This document shows positions 36,805 through 47,391 of a stretch of DNA of 64,000 bases, one piece after another. The notes below the pieces were generated by a model. That model was not told the DNA's origin and did not search any database. It saw only the letters and a list, made by a program, of their open reading frames with translations. The DNA lies in the NCBI RefSeq assembly GCF_016612535.1, contig NZ_JAENXS010000001.1:1-64000 (forward strand), written 5' to 3'. Source of the stretch: Bradyrhizobium diazoefficiens (GTDB lineage: Bacteria > Pseudomonadota > Alphaproteobacteria > Rhizobiales > Xanthobacteraceae). Position 1 is the stretch's first letter. Each line of letters opens with the position of its first letter. Made by a program: the position numbers and the translations under genes.

Positions 36805-37827
36805 GTGAAGACCCCGAACATCCCGCCCTCCACCGGCCTGCGCGATGTCCTTTCCCGCGAAATCAGGACGGCCGAGCTCCTGCGTGCGCTGATCGTCGTC
36901 GGCCCGTTCGTGGCGGCCTATTTCATCTCGCGCGAGATGGCCCTGCTCAATCTGGGACTGATCGCGGTGTCGCTGCTCATTCCCGCGCTGCGGCTGCACC
37001 TCCCGCCAAAAGTGATCACATGGCACTACGTCGCGATCCTCGTGGCGTTCGCGGCGCTCTTCCTTGCGGCTTGGATCAAGCCGCTGTTCGTGATGCTGAC
37101 GGCGCTTACTGGCTTCCTTGCGGTGGCGGCGACACGCCATGGCGAACATTTTCGCACGCTCGGCAATTGGGTGTTCATCCCGGCCGTCTATCTCGCCTGC
37201 GAGGTGCGCGAGGGCGCGAACACTTCGGAGGCGTTGCGGCATGCCGGCATCATCATTGTCTCCTCTCCGGTTGCGCTGGCACTGGTCTGCGCCATCCAGA
37301 TTTACGATCAGCGGCGTAGCCTCAATGCCGCGACCTCCTTCGGGCCGCCGGCGGGTGAATGGCTGCTGCCCGCAGCGGCCACCGCCTTGGCAGTCTTCGC
37401 AGCAGCCGCCCTGGTCGAGATCCTTGACCTCGGGCAGGGGCAATGGGTGATGTGGTCGGCCGCGAGCGTCGTGGTCGGCGATCTCTCCGCTTCCACCGAC
37501 AAGCTCAAGCAACGTGCCCTCGGCGCGTTCGTCGGTGTGCCCTTAGGCCTCCTCGCCGGCATGGTGCTGCCGCTAAACCGCGTCTGCTATGCGCTTGCGG
37601 TTCTCGCGGCCACACTCACGCTGATCTCGTTCTCCCGCTATATCGTCGGCTTCGGCCTGCGTTGCTTCTTCATTGCGCTCGCCGCATCCTTTGCCGGCGG
37701 CGCCAGCGGCATTGCCGAAGAGCGCGTCGCCAACGTGATCATCGGGGGCGCGTTCGGCCTCATCGCGGTGGCCCTGACCGGCATCGTCTGGCAGCGCGTG
37801 ATGCGGAGGGCCCCGTCGTCGGGATGA
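36805..37827 (+). CDS. FUSC-family membrane protein
   Basis: The 340-residue protein has about ten hydrophobic segments in two blocks, separated by the soluble stretch IQIYDQRRSLNAATSFGPPAGE. The second block (GQGQWVMWSAASVVVGDLSASTDKLKQRALGAFVGVPLGLLAGM) has the FUSC/aromatic-acid-exporter signature. The family exports aromatic acids or similar compounds; the substrate is unknown. GTG 36805 is the first start. It is convergent with the AraC-type regulator gene. Confidence 0.75.
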   Translation: MKTPNIPPSTGLRDVLSREIRTAELLRALIVVGPFVAAYFISREMALLNLGLIAVSLLIPALRLHLPPKVITWHYVAILVAFAALFLAAWIKPLFVMLTALTGFLAVAATRHGEHFRTLGNWVFIPAVYLACEVREGANTSEALRHAGIIIVSSPVALALVCAIQIYDQRRSLNAATSFGPPAGEWLLPAAATALAVFAAAALVEILDLGQGQWVMWSAASVVVGDLSASTDKLKQRALGAFVGVPLGLLAGMVLPLNRVCYALAVLAATLTLISFSRYIVGFGLRCFFIALAASFAGGASGIAEERVANVIIGGAFGLIAVALTGIVWQRVMRRAPSSG

Positions 37828-37916
37828 GGCGCAGCGACGGCGAGGTCGCGCCAGGAAGCATCTTCGAAAAAAATGATGACCGGCAACAATGCCGCGGCCG
37901 CAGCGTAGCGCCCAGC

Positions 37917-38885
37917 CTAATTCCCGCCCGCGGCGACGGCGCCCTGCTGCGCCTTGTGGATCGAGGACGGCACCACGCCGAAATATTTCCGGAACACGCG
38001 GCTGAAATGCGATGAGCTGGAGAAGCCCCAGGAGAACGCGACGTCGGTGATGGTCTTGCCGGCGTGTGCCTCGAGCTCCTGCCGGCAGTTCTGAAGGCGT
38101 GCCTGCCAGATGTAGTCACTCACAGTGGTGCCGCGCTCGGAGAACAGCATGTGCAGATAGCGCTTGGAGCAGCCGAGTTCGGCGGAGATCTGGTCGATGC
38201 ACAGATCGGGATCACGCAGGTGCTCGCGGATGAAGAATTGCGCGCGCACATACATCGCCTCGGGCCCGACCCGATCGAACATCGTGTCGGCTTCGCGCAG
38301 CGGCAGCAGCAACAAATCGATCAGCGAATCGGCAACACCGACCGCGCTGTTGGCCGACAGCTTCGCCGCCTCGTCGAAAGTGGCATGGACGAAATCATGG
38401 GCGATTCGTCCCGTCCCCGTCTTCGCCGACAGCTTGCAGGCCGGCATGCGTTGCGACGGGAAGCCGCGATCGCGCAACAGCGACTTCGGCACGATCACCA
38501 CGTCGTGGCGCGTGAAGGCGGGACTGACAATCAAATGCGGGCAGGAGACGTCATAGGCGATGATGTCGCCCGGGTTCAGCTCGATGTGGCGGCCTTCCTG
38601 CTCGAAATAAGACACGCCGTAGGTCTGGAAGTGAATCTTGATGTACGGGTGTTCATTGACCTTGGCGCGCGCCAGCGTGTGCGCGATGCGATGCTGGCTG
38701 ACTTCGATCTGGCAAAGCTTCAGGCGCGAGACGGAGGTGTAGTCGATGCGCCCTTCGAGCGCGGACGCCTCCAGTGGATCGACGTCGAAATGGCCGCACA
38801 AACTTGTCAGCCCATCGATCCAGCTCTGGATCTGCCGCTTCGGCGTCAGCCCGGTCGTCGAGAGCGTATGAATTGTGTCGGACAT
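37917..38885 (-). CDS. AraC-family transcriptional regulator next to xoxF
   Basis: The 322-residue protein has an N-terminal AraC-binding-like domain (about 35-200; VNEHPYIKIHFQTYGVSYFEQEGRHIELNPGDIIAYD) and a C-terminal double helix-turn-helix (about 215-315; LCIDQISAELGCSKRYLHMLFSE and ITDVAFSWGFSSSSHFSRVFRKYFG). It is divergent from xoxF across 510 nt, which makes it the natural candidate regulator of the methanol operon. ATG 38885 was chosen over a slightly longer frame. Confidence 0.88.
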   Translation of the reverse strand: MSDTIHTLSTTGLTPKRQIQSWIDGLTSLCGHFDVDPLEASALEGRIDYTSVSRLKLCQIEVSQHRIAHTLARAKVNEHPYIKIHFQTYGVSYFEQEGRHIELNPGDIIAYDVSCPHLIVSPAFTRHDVVIVPKSLLRDRGFPSQRMPACKLSAKTGTGRIAHDFVHATFDEAAKLSANSAVGVADSLIDLLLLPLREADTMFDRVGPEAMYVRAQFFIREHLRDPDLCIDQISAELGCSKRYLHMLFSERGTTVSDYIWQARLQNCRQELEAHAGKTITDVAFSWGFSSSSHFSRVFRKYFGVVPSSIHKAQQGAVAAGGN

Positions 38886-39395
38886 TAATCCAGCCACTGG
38901 TGTTTTCCCGGGATTCGATGCGAATCGCGACCAACGCTGCCGGAGCCCTCGGCCGTGATTGCGTGACGTTTACCTCAAATTTGGGAGGTCTTTTGAAACG
39001 AGCGCCATCGTTCCACTGCCACCCTTGACAGTTAATCCTCCGCCTTAGTCGCAGCGCCGTCAAGGGGAACCTGAGCGTTGAGCGCCGCGCCGAGCTGCGC
39101 GGAAGCCGCTGAATTCGCTACTGCAAAATCAAATACTTTGCCTTCGTGCGCTGTCGAGCAAAGCGGCTTCTCTCTTGGGCAAGTTTCCCGATAGCGAAGT
39201 CGTTACGAATTGCTGCAGGAACAAAAAGCGGGCCGCTCCTGCACGCGGACCTGTAGCGCTCATCCGGAGGAGGAACAGCACAGCATCGTTTCTGATCCCA
39301 ATCGCGACCGACCTGCACGAGCAGACGCCGGACGAAGAGCCCGGTGAATAAGCAATGCTTCGGAAACAATAAACGAGACCAACGGAGGAATGACT
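38886..39395. promoter_or_regulatory. Regulatory region between the AraC gene and xoxF
   Basis: This 510-nt gene-free stretch holds GATTCG-ATG-CGAATC (38912-38926), a perfect inverted repeat close to the AraC-gene start. A TGCAGGA/TCCTGCA stem (39214-39220 with 39237-39243) could be a leader hairpin of xoxF. TTTTCCCGGGA near 38904 and TTTCCCGAT near 39184 resemble the half sites before the TonB receptor gene. Ribosome-binding GGAGGA lies at 39384-39389. Promoter positions are not resolved. Confidence 0.5.
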
Positions 39396-41201
39396 ATGCG
39401 CAAGGTGCTACTGGCGACCTTACTTGGCTCCGCGGCGGCTCTCGCCGTCGGCAGCGCCTCAGCCAATGACGAGCTGAACAAGATGTCGCAGAACCCGAAA
39501 GACTGGGTGATGCCGACCGGCGACTATGCCAATACCCGATACTCCAAGCTGAATCAGATCAATGCACAGAATGTCGGTAAGCTTCAGGTTGCCTGGACCT
39601 TCTCGACTGGCGTGCTGCGCGGCCACGAAGGCGGCCCGCTGATCATCGGCAACATGATGTACGTCCATACGCCCTTCCCGAACAAGGTCTATGCCATTGA
39701 CCTTTCGCAGGAGAACAAGATCGTCTGGAAGTACGAGCCGAAGCAGGATCCGAACGTCATCCCGGTGATGTGCTGCGATACGGTCAACCGCGGCTTGGCT
39801 TACGGCGATGGCAAGATATTCCTACACCAAGCCGACACAACCCTGGTCGCGCTCGACGCCAAGACCGGTCAGGTTGCATGGACCGCCAAGAATGGCGATC
39901 CCAGCAAGGGCGAGACCGGCACGTCGGCGCCGATGGTCATCAAGGACAAGGTGCTGGTCGGCATCTCCGGCGGTGAGTTCGGCGTTCAGGCCCACATGAC
40001 CGCCTACGACATCAAGACGGGCAAGGTCGCCTGGCGCGGCTATTCGGAAGGGCCGGATGACCAAATCCTGGTCGACGACAAGACCACAGCGCTCGGCAAA
40101 CCGATCGGTAAGGATTCCAGCCTCAAGACCTGGCAAGGCGATCAGTGGAAGATCGGCGGCGGCGCCACATGGGGCTGGATCTCCTACGATCCCGCTCTGA
40201 ACCTCGTTTACTACGGGTCGGGTAATCCCTCGACCTGGAACCCGAAGCAGCGTCCGGGCGACAACAAATGGTCGATGACGATCTGGGCACGCAACCCGGA
40301 CACCGGCGTGGCCAAGTGGGTCTATCAAATGACGCCGCATGACGAATGGGACTATGACGGCGTCAACGAGATGATCCTCTCGGACCAGTCGATCAACGGC
40401 CAGCCCCGCAAGCTGCTGACGCATTTCGATCGTAACGGCCTCGGCTATACGCTCGATCGCGCGACCGGCGAGCTTCTGGTTGCCGAAAAGTACGATCCGA
40501 AGGTGAACTGGACCTCCGGCGTCGACATGGACAAGAACTCGGCGACCTATGGCCGTCCGAAGGTGCTCGACGCAGCTTCGACCGACAAGGCGGGTGAGGA
40601 CCACAACGTGAAAGGTATCTGCCCGGCCGCGCTCGGCACCAAGGACGAGCAGCCGGCGGCCTACTCGCCGGACACGCAACTGTTCTACGTTCCGACCAAC
40701 CACGTCTGCATGGACTACGAACCGTTCAAGGTGAGCTACACCGCGGGCCAGCCCTATGTGGGTGCGACGCTCTCGATGTATCCGCCGCAGGGCGATACCA
40801 ATATGGGTAACTTCATCGCCTGGGACGGCAAGACCGGCAAGATCGTCTGGTCGAACAAAGAGCAGTTCTCGGTCTGGTCGGGTGCGCTCGCAACCGCCGG
40901 CGGCGTGGTGTTCTACGGCACGCTCGAAGGCTACCTGAAGGCGGTCGACGCCAAGACCGGCAAGGAGCTCTACAAGTTCAAGACTCCCTCCGGCATCATC
41001 GGCAACGTCACCACCTATGAGAACGGCGGCAAGCAATACGTTGCCGTGCTCTCCGGCGTGGGCGGCTGGGCCGGCATCGGTCTGGCGGCGGGCCTGACCG
41101 ATCCGACCGCAGGCCTCGGCGCAGTCGGCGGCTACGCGGCGCTCAGCAACTACACGGCACTCGGCGGTACGCTGACCGTGTTCTCGCTGCCGTCGAACTA
41201 G
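39396..41201 (+). CDS. xoxF: Lanthanide-dependent methanol dehydrogenase XoxF
   Basis: The 601-residue precursor has a signal peptide ([23 protein letters not shown]) and the full methanol dehydrogenase propeller. The ring disulfide is C126-C127 ([10 protein letters not shown]). Metal ligands lie in SGGEFG and SGNPSTWN, and the catalytic region [12 protein letters not shown] has D319 plus the lanthanide-specific D321. It oxidises methanol (and formaldehyde) in the periplasm. ATG 39396 was preferred to 39390 because GGAGGA ends 6 nt upstream of it and directly abuts 39390. It heads the operon xoxF - cytochrome - adhC - gfa. Confidence 0.97.
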   Translation: MRKVLLATLLGSAAALAVGSASANDELNKMSQNPKDWVMPTGDYANTRYSKLNQINAQNVGKLQVAWTFSTGVLRGHEGGPLIIGNMMYVHTPFPNKVYAIDLSQENKIVWKYEPKQDPNVIPVMCCDTVNRGLAYGDGKIFLHQADTTLVALDAKTGQVAWTAKNGDPSKGETGTSAPMVIKDKVLVGISGGEFGVQAHMTAYDIKTGKVAWRGYSEGPDDQILVDDKTTALGKPIGKDSSLKTWQGDQWKIGGGATWGWISYDPALNLVYYGSGNPSTWNPKQRPGDNKWSMTIWARNPDTGVAKWVYQMTPHDEWDYDGVNEMILSDQSINGQPRKLLTHFDRNGLGYTLDRATGELLVAEKYDPKVNWTSGVDMDKNSATYGRPKVLDAASTDKAGEDHNVKGICPAALGTKDEQPAAYSPDTQLFYVPTNHVCMDYEPFKVSYTAGQPYVGATLSMYPPQGDTNMGNFIAWDGKTGKIVWSNKEQFSVWSGALATAGGVVFYGTLEGYLKAVDAKTGKELYKFKTPSGIIGNVTTYENGGKQYVAVLSGVGGWAGIGLAAGLTDPTAGLGAVGGYAALSNYTALGGTLTVFSLPSN

Positions 41202-41219
41202 CCTCGACTCCGTATCGCT

Positions 41220-41248
41220 CCGGCGCGTGGATCGACTCCACGCGCCGG
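41220..41248 (+). promoter_or_regulatory. Perfect 12-bp intercistronic hairpin after xoxF
   Basis: CCGGCGCGTGGA and TCCACGCGCCGG form a perfect 12-bp stem with a 5-nt loop, 18 nt after the xoxF stop. No T-run follows. It probably protects the xoxF mRNA 3' end or partly terminates transcription, giving more dehydrogenase than cytochrome. Confidence 0.8.
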
Positions 41249-41282
41249 CTCGTCTCCACCTGATGCCTTCGAGGAACACCTC

Positions 41283-41804
41283 TTGCGTAAAATCCGCTCT
41301 GTCATTGCTGCGATGATCTTCGTTGCGTCCGGGGGAATTGCTCTTGCGGACGGTTCGGGCGACCCGACCGCCGTCAAGCAGAATGAAACTGGCGAATGGC
41401 TCGATAAGGATGGTAATCCGACCTACAAGATCTCGGCTGACGGCAATGTGGACTGGTACACCTATTCCGGATACCGCCGCTATCACTCGGAGTGTCATGT
41501 GTGCCACGGCCCCGATGGAATGGGCTCGACCTATGCGCCGGCGCTGAAGGATTCGCTCAAGACCATGAGCTACGCCGATTTTCTGGGCGTCGTCGCCTCG
41601 GGCCGCAAGAACATCTCGACGGCGTCAGAAAACGTGATGCCGGCGTTCGGCGATAACCCGAACGTCGCCTGCTACATGGACGATCTCTACGTCTATCTGC
41701 GCGCCCGCTCGAACGAGGCCTGGGGTCGCGCGCGCCCCGCCAAGCATGAGGACAAGAACGACGCCTATACCAAGAACGAAGACTCGTGCATGGGCAAGAA
41801 GTGA
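41283..41804 (+). CDS. xoxG: Methanol-metabolism cytochrome c (XoxG-type)
   Basis: The 173-residue precursor has a signal peptide (MRKIRSVIAAMIFVASGGIALA) and one haem-binding motif CHVCH. Two further cysteines (VACYMD and DSCMGKK) give the four-cysteine pattern of the methanol-related c-type cytochromes; VMPAFGDNP supplies the probable axial Met. It is the electron acceptor for XoxF. Translation starts with TTG at 41283, with GAGGAA about 6 nt upstream. The long linker after the haem domain is rich in charged residues. Confidence 0.9.
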   Translation: MRKIRSVIAAMIFVASGGIALADGSGDPTAVKQNETGEWLDKDGNPTYKISADGNVDWYTYSGYRRYHSECHVCHGPDGMGSTYAPALKDSLKTMSYADFLGVVASGRKNISTASENVMPAFGDNPNVACYMDDLYVYLRARSNEAWGRARPAKHEDKNDAYTKNEDSCMGKK

Positions 41805-41864
41805 ACGTTTGGGGCATGACCGAGACTTAACTCTTGGCGCCCTGCGAGAATTGAGGAGCTACCG

Positions 41865-42974
<1,110 letters not shown>

Positions 42975-43004
42975 CTCAAGCGTCACACCCAAGGAGGATC
43001 GACC

Positions 43005-43568
43005 ATGACTGTTGCACTCCATCCCTCGATCGACAATGGCATCAAACAGGGCACCGGCCACTTTGCCGGCGGCACGCTCGTCTGCAAATGCGCGGATCAC
43101 CCGGTCAAGGTCGCGGTGAAGGGCGACGTGGCGCACAACCACGCCTGCGGCTGCACCAAGTGCTGGAAGCCGGAAGGCGCGAACTTCTCCGTCGTCGCGG
43201 TGGTGCCGCGCCAGAACGTCACCGTGCTCGAGAACGGCGACAAGCTCCAGATCGTCGACGCGTCCGCGGTGATCCAGCGTCACGCCTGCAAGGCCTGCGG
43301 AACGCACATGTTCGGCCGCATCGAGAACAAGAACCATCCGTTCTACGGGCTCGATTTCGTCCATCCAGAGCTGTTCCAGGAGCAGGGCTCGCAGGCGCCG
43401 CAATTCGCCGCCTTCGTTTCCTCGGTGATCGAATCCGGCGTGAAGCCCGAGCAGATGGCCGGCATCCGGTCGCGGCTGAAGGAAATCGGCCTCGAGCCCT
43501 ATGACTGCCTGTCGCCGGCGCTGATGGACGCGATTGCGACCCACGTGGCGAAAGCCAAAGCCGCCTGA
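43005..43568 (+). CDS. gfa: S-(hydroxymethyl)glutathione synthase
   Basis: The 187-residue protein is a Gfa/CENP-V type zinc protein: [28 protein letters not shown] and [26 protein letters not shown] carry the zinc-binding cysteines. It promotes condensation of formaldehyde with glutathione, although how much catalysis it performs in vivo is debated. AAGGAGG precedes the start. It is the last gene of the xoxF operon. Confidence 0.95.
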   Translation: MTVALHPSIDNGIKQGTGHFAGGTLVCKCADHPVKVAVKGDVAHNHACGCTKCWKPEGANFSVVAVVPRQNVTVLENGDKLQIVDASAVIQRHACKACGTHMFGRIENKNHPFYGLDFVHPELFQEQGSQAPQFAAFVSSVIESGVKPEQMAGIRSRLKEIGLEPYDCLSPALMDAIATHVAKAKAA

Positions 43569-44209
43569 GCAAGGCCGCCGAACGTTCTTCGCCTATCCGC
43601 TCGCTGGCCGTCCAACCACTGCCAGCGAGCAGGACAGCTGCGGTCAAACGATTGCGGCACATAGTCGCTCGTGCACCTTGCGTATGCGAGCGCGTTCCGC
43701 TCCCTCAGTCCTGGTCTCTGAATGACTGCGCAGTGCCGCCCCTTCCGTCTTGAAGTCAGCGTGCCCTGCGTTTCTCCCTCCCTCGACTGAGGCATACTGC
43801 TTCGTCCGCGCAGTCCCTCTGGCGGACGAAGCTTTTTTCATCGCGTCTTGCGATTTTGTGGTCGTGCAACGCGCGGCGTCTTGGCCCGCGCCCTGCTTTT
43901 GACAAACCACGGATGCAATCTGCTCACGTCGAGAACAGCTGGTTAAGAACACTCGGCTGTGAATGCCGGGCCGGCCCGATCTCTGTTAGGATCGCGGCCT
44001 CACGATGCCGCGCGAAGTTCAAACAAATAAGAACAACACGGGAGGTATCGAGCACATCCGGACATTGCGATTCGCACTCTTGCCCCCTGCCGGATCTGCC
44101 CGCGCAGAACCACAGGTTTGTGTGCGGTTGCGACGACGCACGGACGACGGTGCCGACCAATGTCGGCGAATTCAAAATCGGCAAAGCTTATGAAGAGCGA
44201 GGGACGATC
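43569..44209. other. Gene-free region with a strong terminator
   Basis: This 641-nt stretch after gfa holds no convincing protein gene; the open frames on either strand lack ribosome-binding sites and family features. A strong Rho-independent terminator lies at 43799-43838, 230 nt after the gfa stop, which leaves room for a small RNA. The last 370 nt must contain the promoter of the molybdenum hydroxylase genes. Confidence 0.55.
43799..43838 (+). terminator. Strong Rho-independent terminator
   Basis: GCTTCGTCCGC and GCGGACGAAGC form a perfect 11-bp stem around a 12-nt loop, followed directly by six T. It ends either the xoxF operon or a short transcript arising between gfa and this point. 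Confidence 0.92.
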
Positions 44210-44662
<453 letters not shown>

Positions 44663-44663
44663 C

Positions 44664-46976
44664 ATGAATTTCATCGACAATCCCCGCAAGCTTCGTGGCT
44701 TCGAAAAGAGTCTGAAGGTCGAGAAGGTCTCGCGCCGCAGCATCCTCAAGGGGCTCGGAATCACCGGCGGCTTCGTGCTCGCCGCCCCCGTGATGTCGCG
44801 CCAGGCCTTTGCCTATGAGACCGGCGCCGGAAAGATGCCGCACGGCGTCGTGGTCGATCCGCGCGTGTTCGTCGCGGTCGCGCCCGATGGCACCGTCACC
44901 ATCCTCGCACATCGCGCGGAGATGGGCACCGGCGTGCGCACCAGTCTGCCGCTGATCGTAGCCGAGGAGATGGAGGCCGACTGGTCGAAGGTGAAGGTGG
45001 AGCAGGCCCATGGCGACGAGGTCAAGTACGGCAACCAGGATACCGACGGCTCGCGCAGCACGCGTCATTATCTGATCCCGATGCGTCAGATCGGTGCTTC
45101 CGCCCGCACCATGCTGGAGCAAGCCGCCGCCAAGCGTTGGGGCGTGCCGGCGACTGAGGTGAAGGCGGTCAATCACGAGGTGATCCATGGCGCGAGCGGA
45201 CGCAAGCTCGGCTTCGGCGAGCTCGCCGCCGACGCTGCCAAGGAATCGGTGCCGAGCATCGAAGGCCTCAAGCTGAAAGACCCCAAGGACTTCCGCTATC
45301 TCGGCAAGGGCCAGATCGGAATCGTCGATCTCCATGACATCACCACCGGCAAGGCGCGTTACGGCGCTGACGTGCGTCTGCCCAATATGAAATACGCGGT
45401 GATCGCGCGCCCACCGGTGACCGGCGGCAAGCTCACCTCGTTCGATCCGGACGCGGCGTTGAAGGTGCCCGGCGTCGAGAAGGTGATGCAGGTCCGCGGC
45501 TGGCCGTGGCCGTCGAAATTCCAGCCGCTCGGCGGCGTTGCCGTGATCGCGCGCAATACCGGCGCCGCGATCAAGGGCCGCGATGCGCTGAAGCTGGTCT
45601 GGGACGACGGCGCCAACGGCAAATACGACTCGGTCGCCTACCGCAAGGAGCTCGAGGAGGCCTCGCGCAAGCCCGGCCTCGTCGTGCGCAAGGAGGGCGA
45701 CGCCGATGCCGCGCTGAAGGCGGCCGACAAGGTCGTCGTCGGCGAATATTATCTGCCGCACCTCGCCCATGTCAGCATGGAGCCGCCGGTCGCGGTCGCC
45801 GACGTCAAGGGTGACAAGGCGGAGATCTGGGCGCCGGTGCAGAGCGCCGGCGGCACCCGCGAGGACGTCGCCAAGACGCTCGGCATTCCCGAGGACAATG
45901 TCACCGTCAACGTGACGCTGCTCGGCGGCGGCTTCGGCCGCAAGTCGAAATGCGATTTCGCGCTCGAGGCGGCGCTCTTGTCCAAGGAGCTCGGCACGCC
46001 GGTGAAGGTGCAATGGACGCGCGAGGACGACGTCCGCCACGACTTCCTGCACACCGTGTCGGTCGAGCGCATCGAGGCGGGACTCGATAAGGACGGCAAG
46101 GTGATTGCCTGGCGCCATCGCAGCGTGGCGCCGACCATCGCCTCGACCTTCGCTGCCGGTGCAAAGCACGCGGCGGCGTTCGAACTCGGCATGGGTCTCG
46201 TCGACATGCCCTTTGAGATCGCCAATATCTCTTGCGAGAACCCTGAAGCCGCGGCGTTCACCCGTATCGGCTGGTTCCGTTCGGTCTCGAACATCCCGCG
46301 CGCCTTCGCGGTGCAGTCGATGGTCGGCGAGATCGCGCAGGCGACGGGACGCGACCAAAAGGAGACGCTGCTCGCGCTGATCGGCAGCCCGCGCATCGTC
46401 AAGCCTGCGGTCAAGGACCTCTGGAACTACGGCGAGCCCTATGACAGCTACCCGATCGACACCGCGCGCCTGCGCAAGGTGGTCGAGCTGGTTACCGAGA
46501 AGGGCGAATGGGGCCGCCAGGTCCCCAAGGGCCATGGCCTCGGCATCGCCGTGCATCGGAGCTTCGTCAGCTACATCGCGACCATCGTCGAGGTGGCCGT
46601 CGATGACAAGGGCAAGCTGACGCTGCCGCGGGTCGATACCGCGATCGACTGCGGCACCTATGTCAACCCCGAGCGCATCGCCTCGCAGATCGAGGGCGCG
46701 GCGATCATGGGCTTGAGCCTCGCCAAATATGGCGAGGTCACCTTCAAGGACGGTAAGGTGGAGCAGAAGAATTTTGGCGACTTCCCGGTCGTCAGGATCG
46801 ACGAGTCACCCGTGGTGACCAATGTCTACATCGTGCCGCCCGCATCAGACACGCCGCCGAGCGGCGTCGGCGAGCCCGGCGTGCCGCCGTTCGCACCGGC
46901 GCTGATGAACGCGATCTTCGCCGCGACCGGCAAGCGCATCCGCGCGCTTCCGATCGGCAAGCAATTGGAGGCGTAA
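44664..46976 (+). CDS. Molybdenum hydroxylase, molybdopterin subunit, Tat-exported
   Basis: The 770-residue protein has a twin-arginine signal (VSRRSILKGLGITGGFVLAAP) and the xanthine-dehydrogenase family C-terminal domains, with LGGGFGRKSKCDF and a catalytic Glu in GVGEPGVPPF near the C-terminus. This isoquinoline 1-oxidoreductase beta type often oxidises aldehydes or N-heterocycles in the periplasm. The position after the methanol operon suggests an aldehyde such as formaldehyde, but that is inference. The usual cytochrome c partner subunit is not encoded next to it. Confidence 0.93.
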   Translation: MNFIDNPRKLRGFEKSLKVEKVSRRSILKGLGITGGFVLAAPVMSRQAFAYETGAGKMPHGVVVDPRVFVAVAPDGTVTILAHRAEMGTGVRTSLPLIVAEEMEADWSKVKVEQAHGDEVKYGNQDTDGSRSTRHYLIPMRQIGASARTMLEQAAAKRWGVPATEVKAVNHEVIHGASGRKLGFGELAADAAKESVPSIEGLKLKDPKDFRYLGKGQIGIVDLHDITTGKARYGADVRLPNMKYAVIARPPVTGGKLTSFDPDAALKVPGVEKVMQVRGWPWPSKFQPLGGVAVIARNTGAAIKGRDALKLVWDDGANGKYDSVAYRKELEEASRKPGLVVRKEGDADAALKAADKVVVGEYYLPHLAHVSMEPPVAVADVKGDKAEIWAPVQSAGGTREDVAKTLGIPEDNVTVNVTLLGGGFGRKSKCDFALEAALLSKELGTPVKVQWTREDDVRHDFLHTVSVERIEAGLDKDGKVIAWRHRSVAPTIASTFAAGAKHAAAFELGMGLVDMPFEIANISCENPEAAAFTRIGWFRSVSNIPRAFAVQSMVGEIAQATGRDQKETLLALIGSPRIVKPAVKDLWNYGEPYDSYPIDTARLRKVVELVTEKGEWGRQVPKGHGLGIAVHRSFVSYIATIVEVAVDDKGKLTLPRVDTAIDCGTYVNPERIASQIEGAAIMGLSLAKYGEVTFKDGKVEQKNFGDFPVVRIDESPVVTNVYIVPPASDTPPSGVGEPGVPPFAPALMNAIFAATGKRIRALPIGKQLEA

Positions 46977-47029
46977 CGGAACGCAAGCGGCCTCGCGCCG
47001 TTTCTCTTCGATCTGACAGGAGCAGATCG

Positions 47030-47308
47030 ATGACCAACATTCCAAGGGCGCTCGCAGTCTCGCTGCTGTCGAGCGCCTTTCTTTTGACGACCAGTCTTTG
47101 GACGACCAACTGCGCGTTCGCCCAGAGCAACAACACCACGCCGCCGACCACGGCGACGCGTCCCACCACGCCGGACCAGAGCTCGCTTCCCAACGCCAAC
47201 GCTCCGCCCACCTCGGCCACCCAGACCACTGGGCAGGGCAACACAGATCCCAAGGTTCGGGAGATGAACCAGAAGGCGAAGGACAAGGTCGAGCGCGAGG
47301 GGAAGTAG
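47030..47308 (+). CDS. Small exported Thr/Pro/Asn-rich protein
   Basis: The 92-residue precursor has a signal peptide (about 30 residues, ending CAFA) and a low-complexity mature part rich in Thr, Pro, Asn and Gln, closing with the charged tail VREMNQKAKDKVEREGK. CAGGAG precedes the start by about 7 nt. No family is recognised. It follows the molybdenum hydroxylase genes by 53 nt and is followed by a terminator. Confidence 0.62.
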   Translation: MTNIPRALAVSLLSSAFLLTTSLWTTNCAFAQSNNTTPPTTATRPTTPDQSSLPNANAPPTSATQTTGQGNTDPKVREMNQKAKDKVEREGK

Positions 47309-47320
47309 GCTCCGCACGCA

Positions 47321-47352
47321 AAATGCGGCGGACGTTGGCGTCCGCCGCATTT
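47321..47352. terminator. Bidirectional terminator between convergent genes
   Basis: AAATGCGGCGGACG and CGTCCGCCGCATTT form a perfect 14-bp stem with a 4-nt loop TTGG. It separates the small exported-protein gene (plus) from the quinoprotein gene (minus) and suits both directions. Confidence 0.88.
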
Positions 47353-47391
47353 GCCCCCATACGCTCCGCCTACTTCGATCCGCCGCGGAGC

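Noticed and set aside
43856..44209. N-terminal extension of the 2Fe-2S subunit
   Set aside because: The extension of 118 residues is not ferredoxin-like, and ATG 44210 has its own ribosome-binding site and starts directly at the domain.
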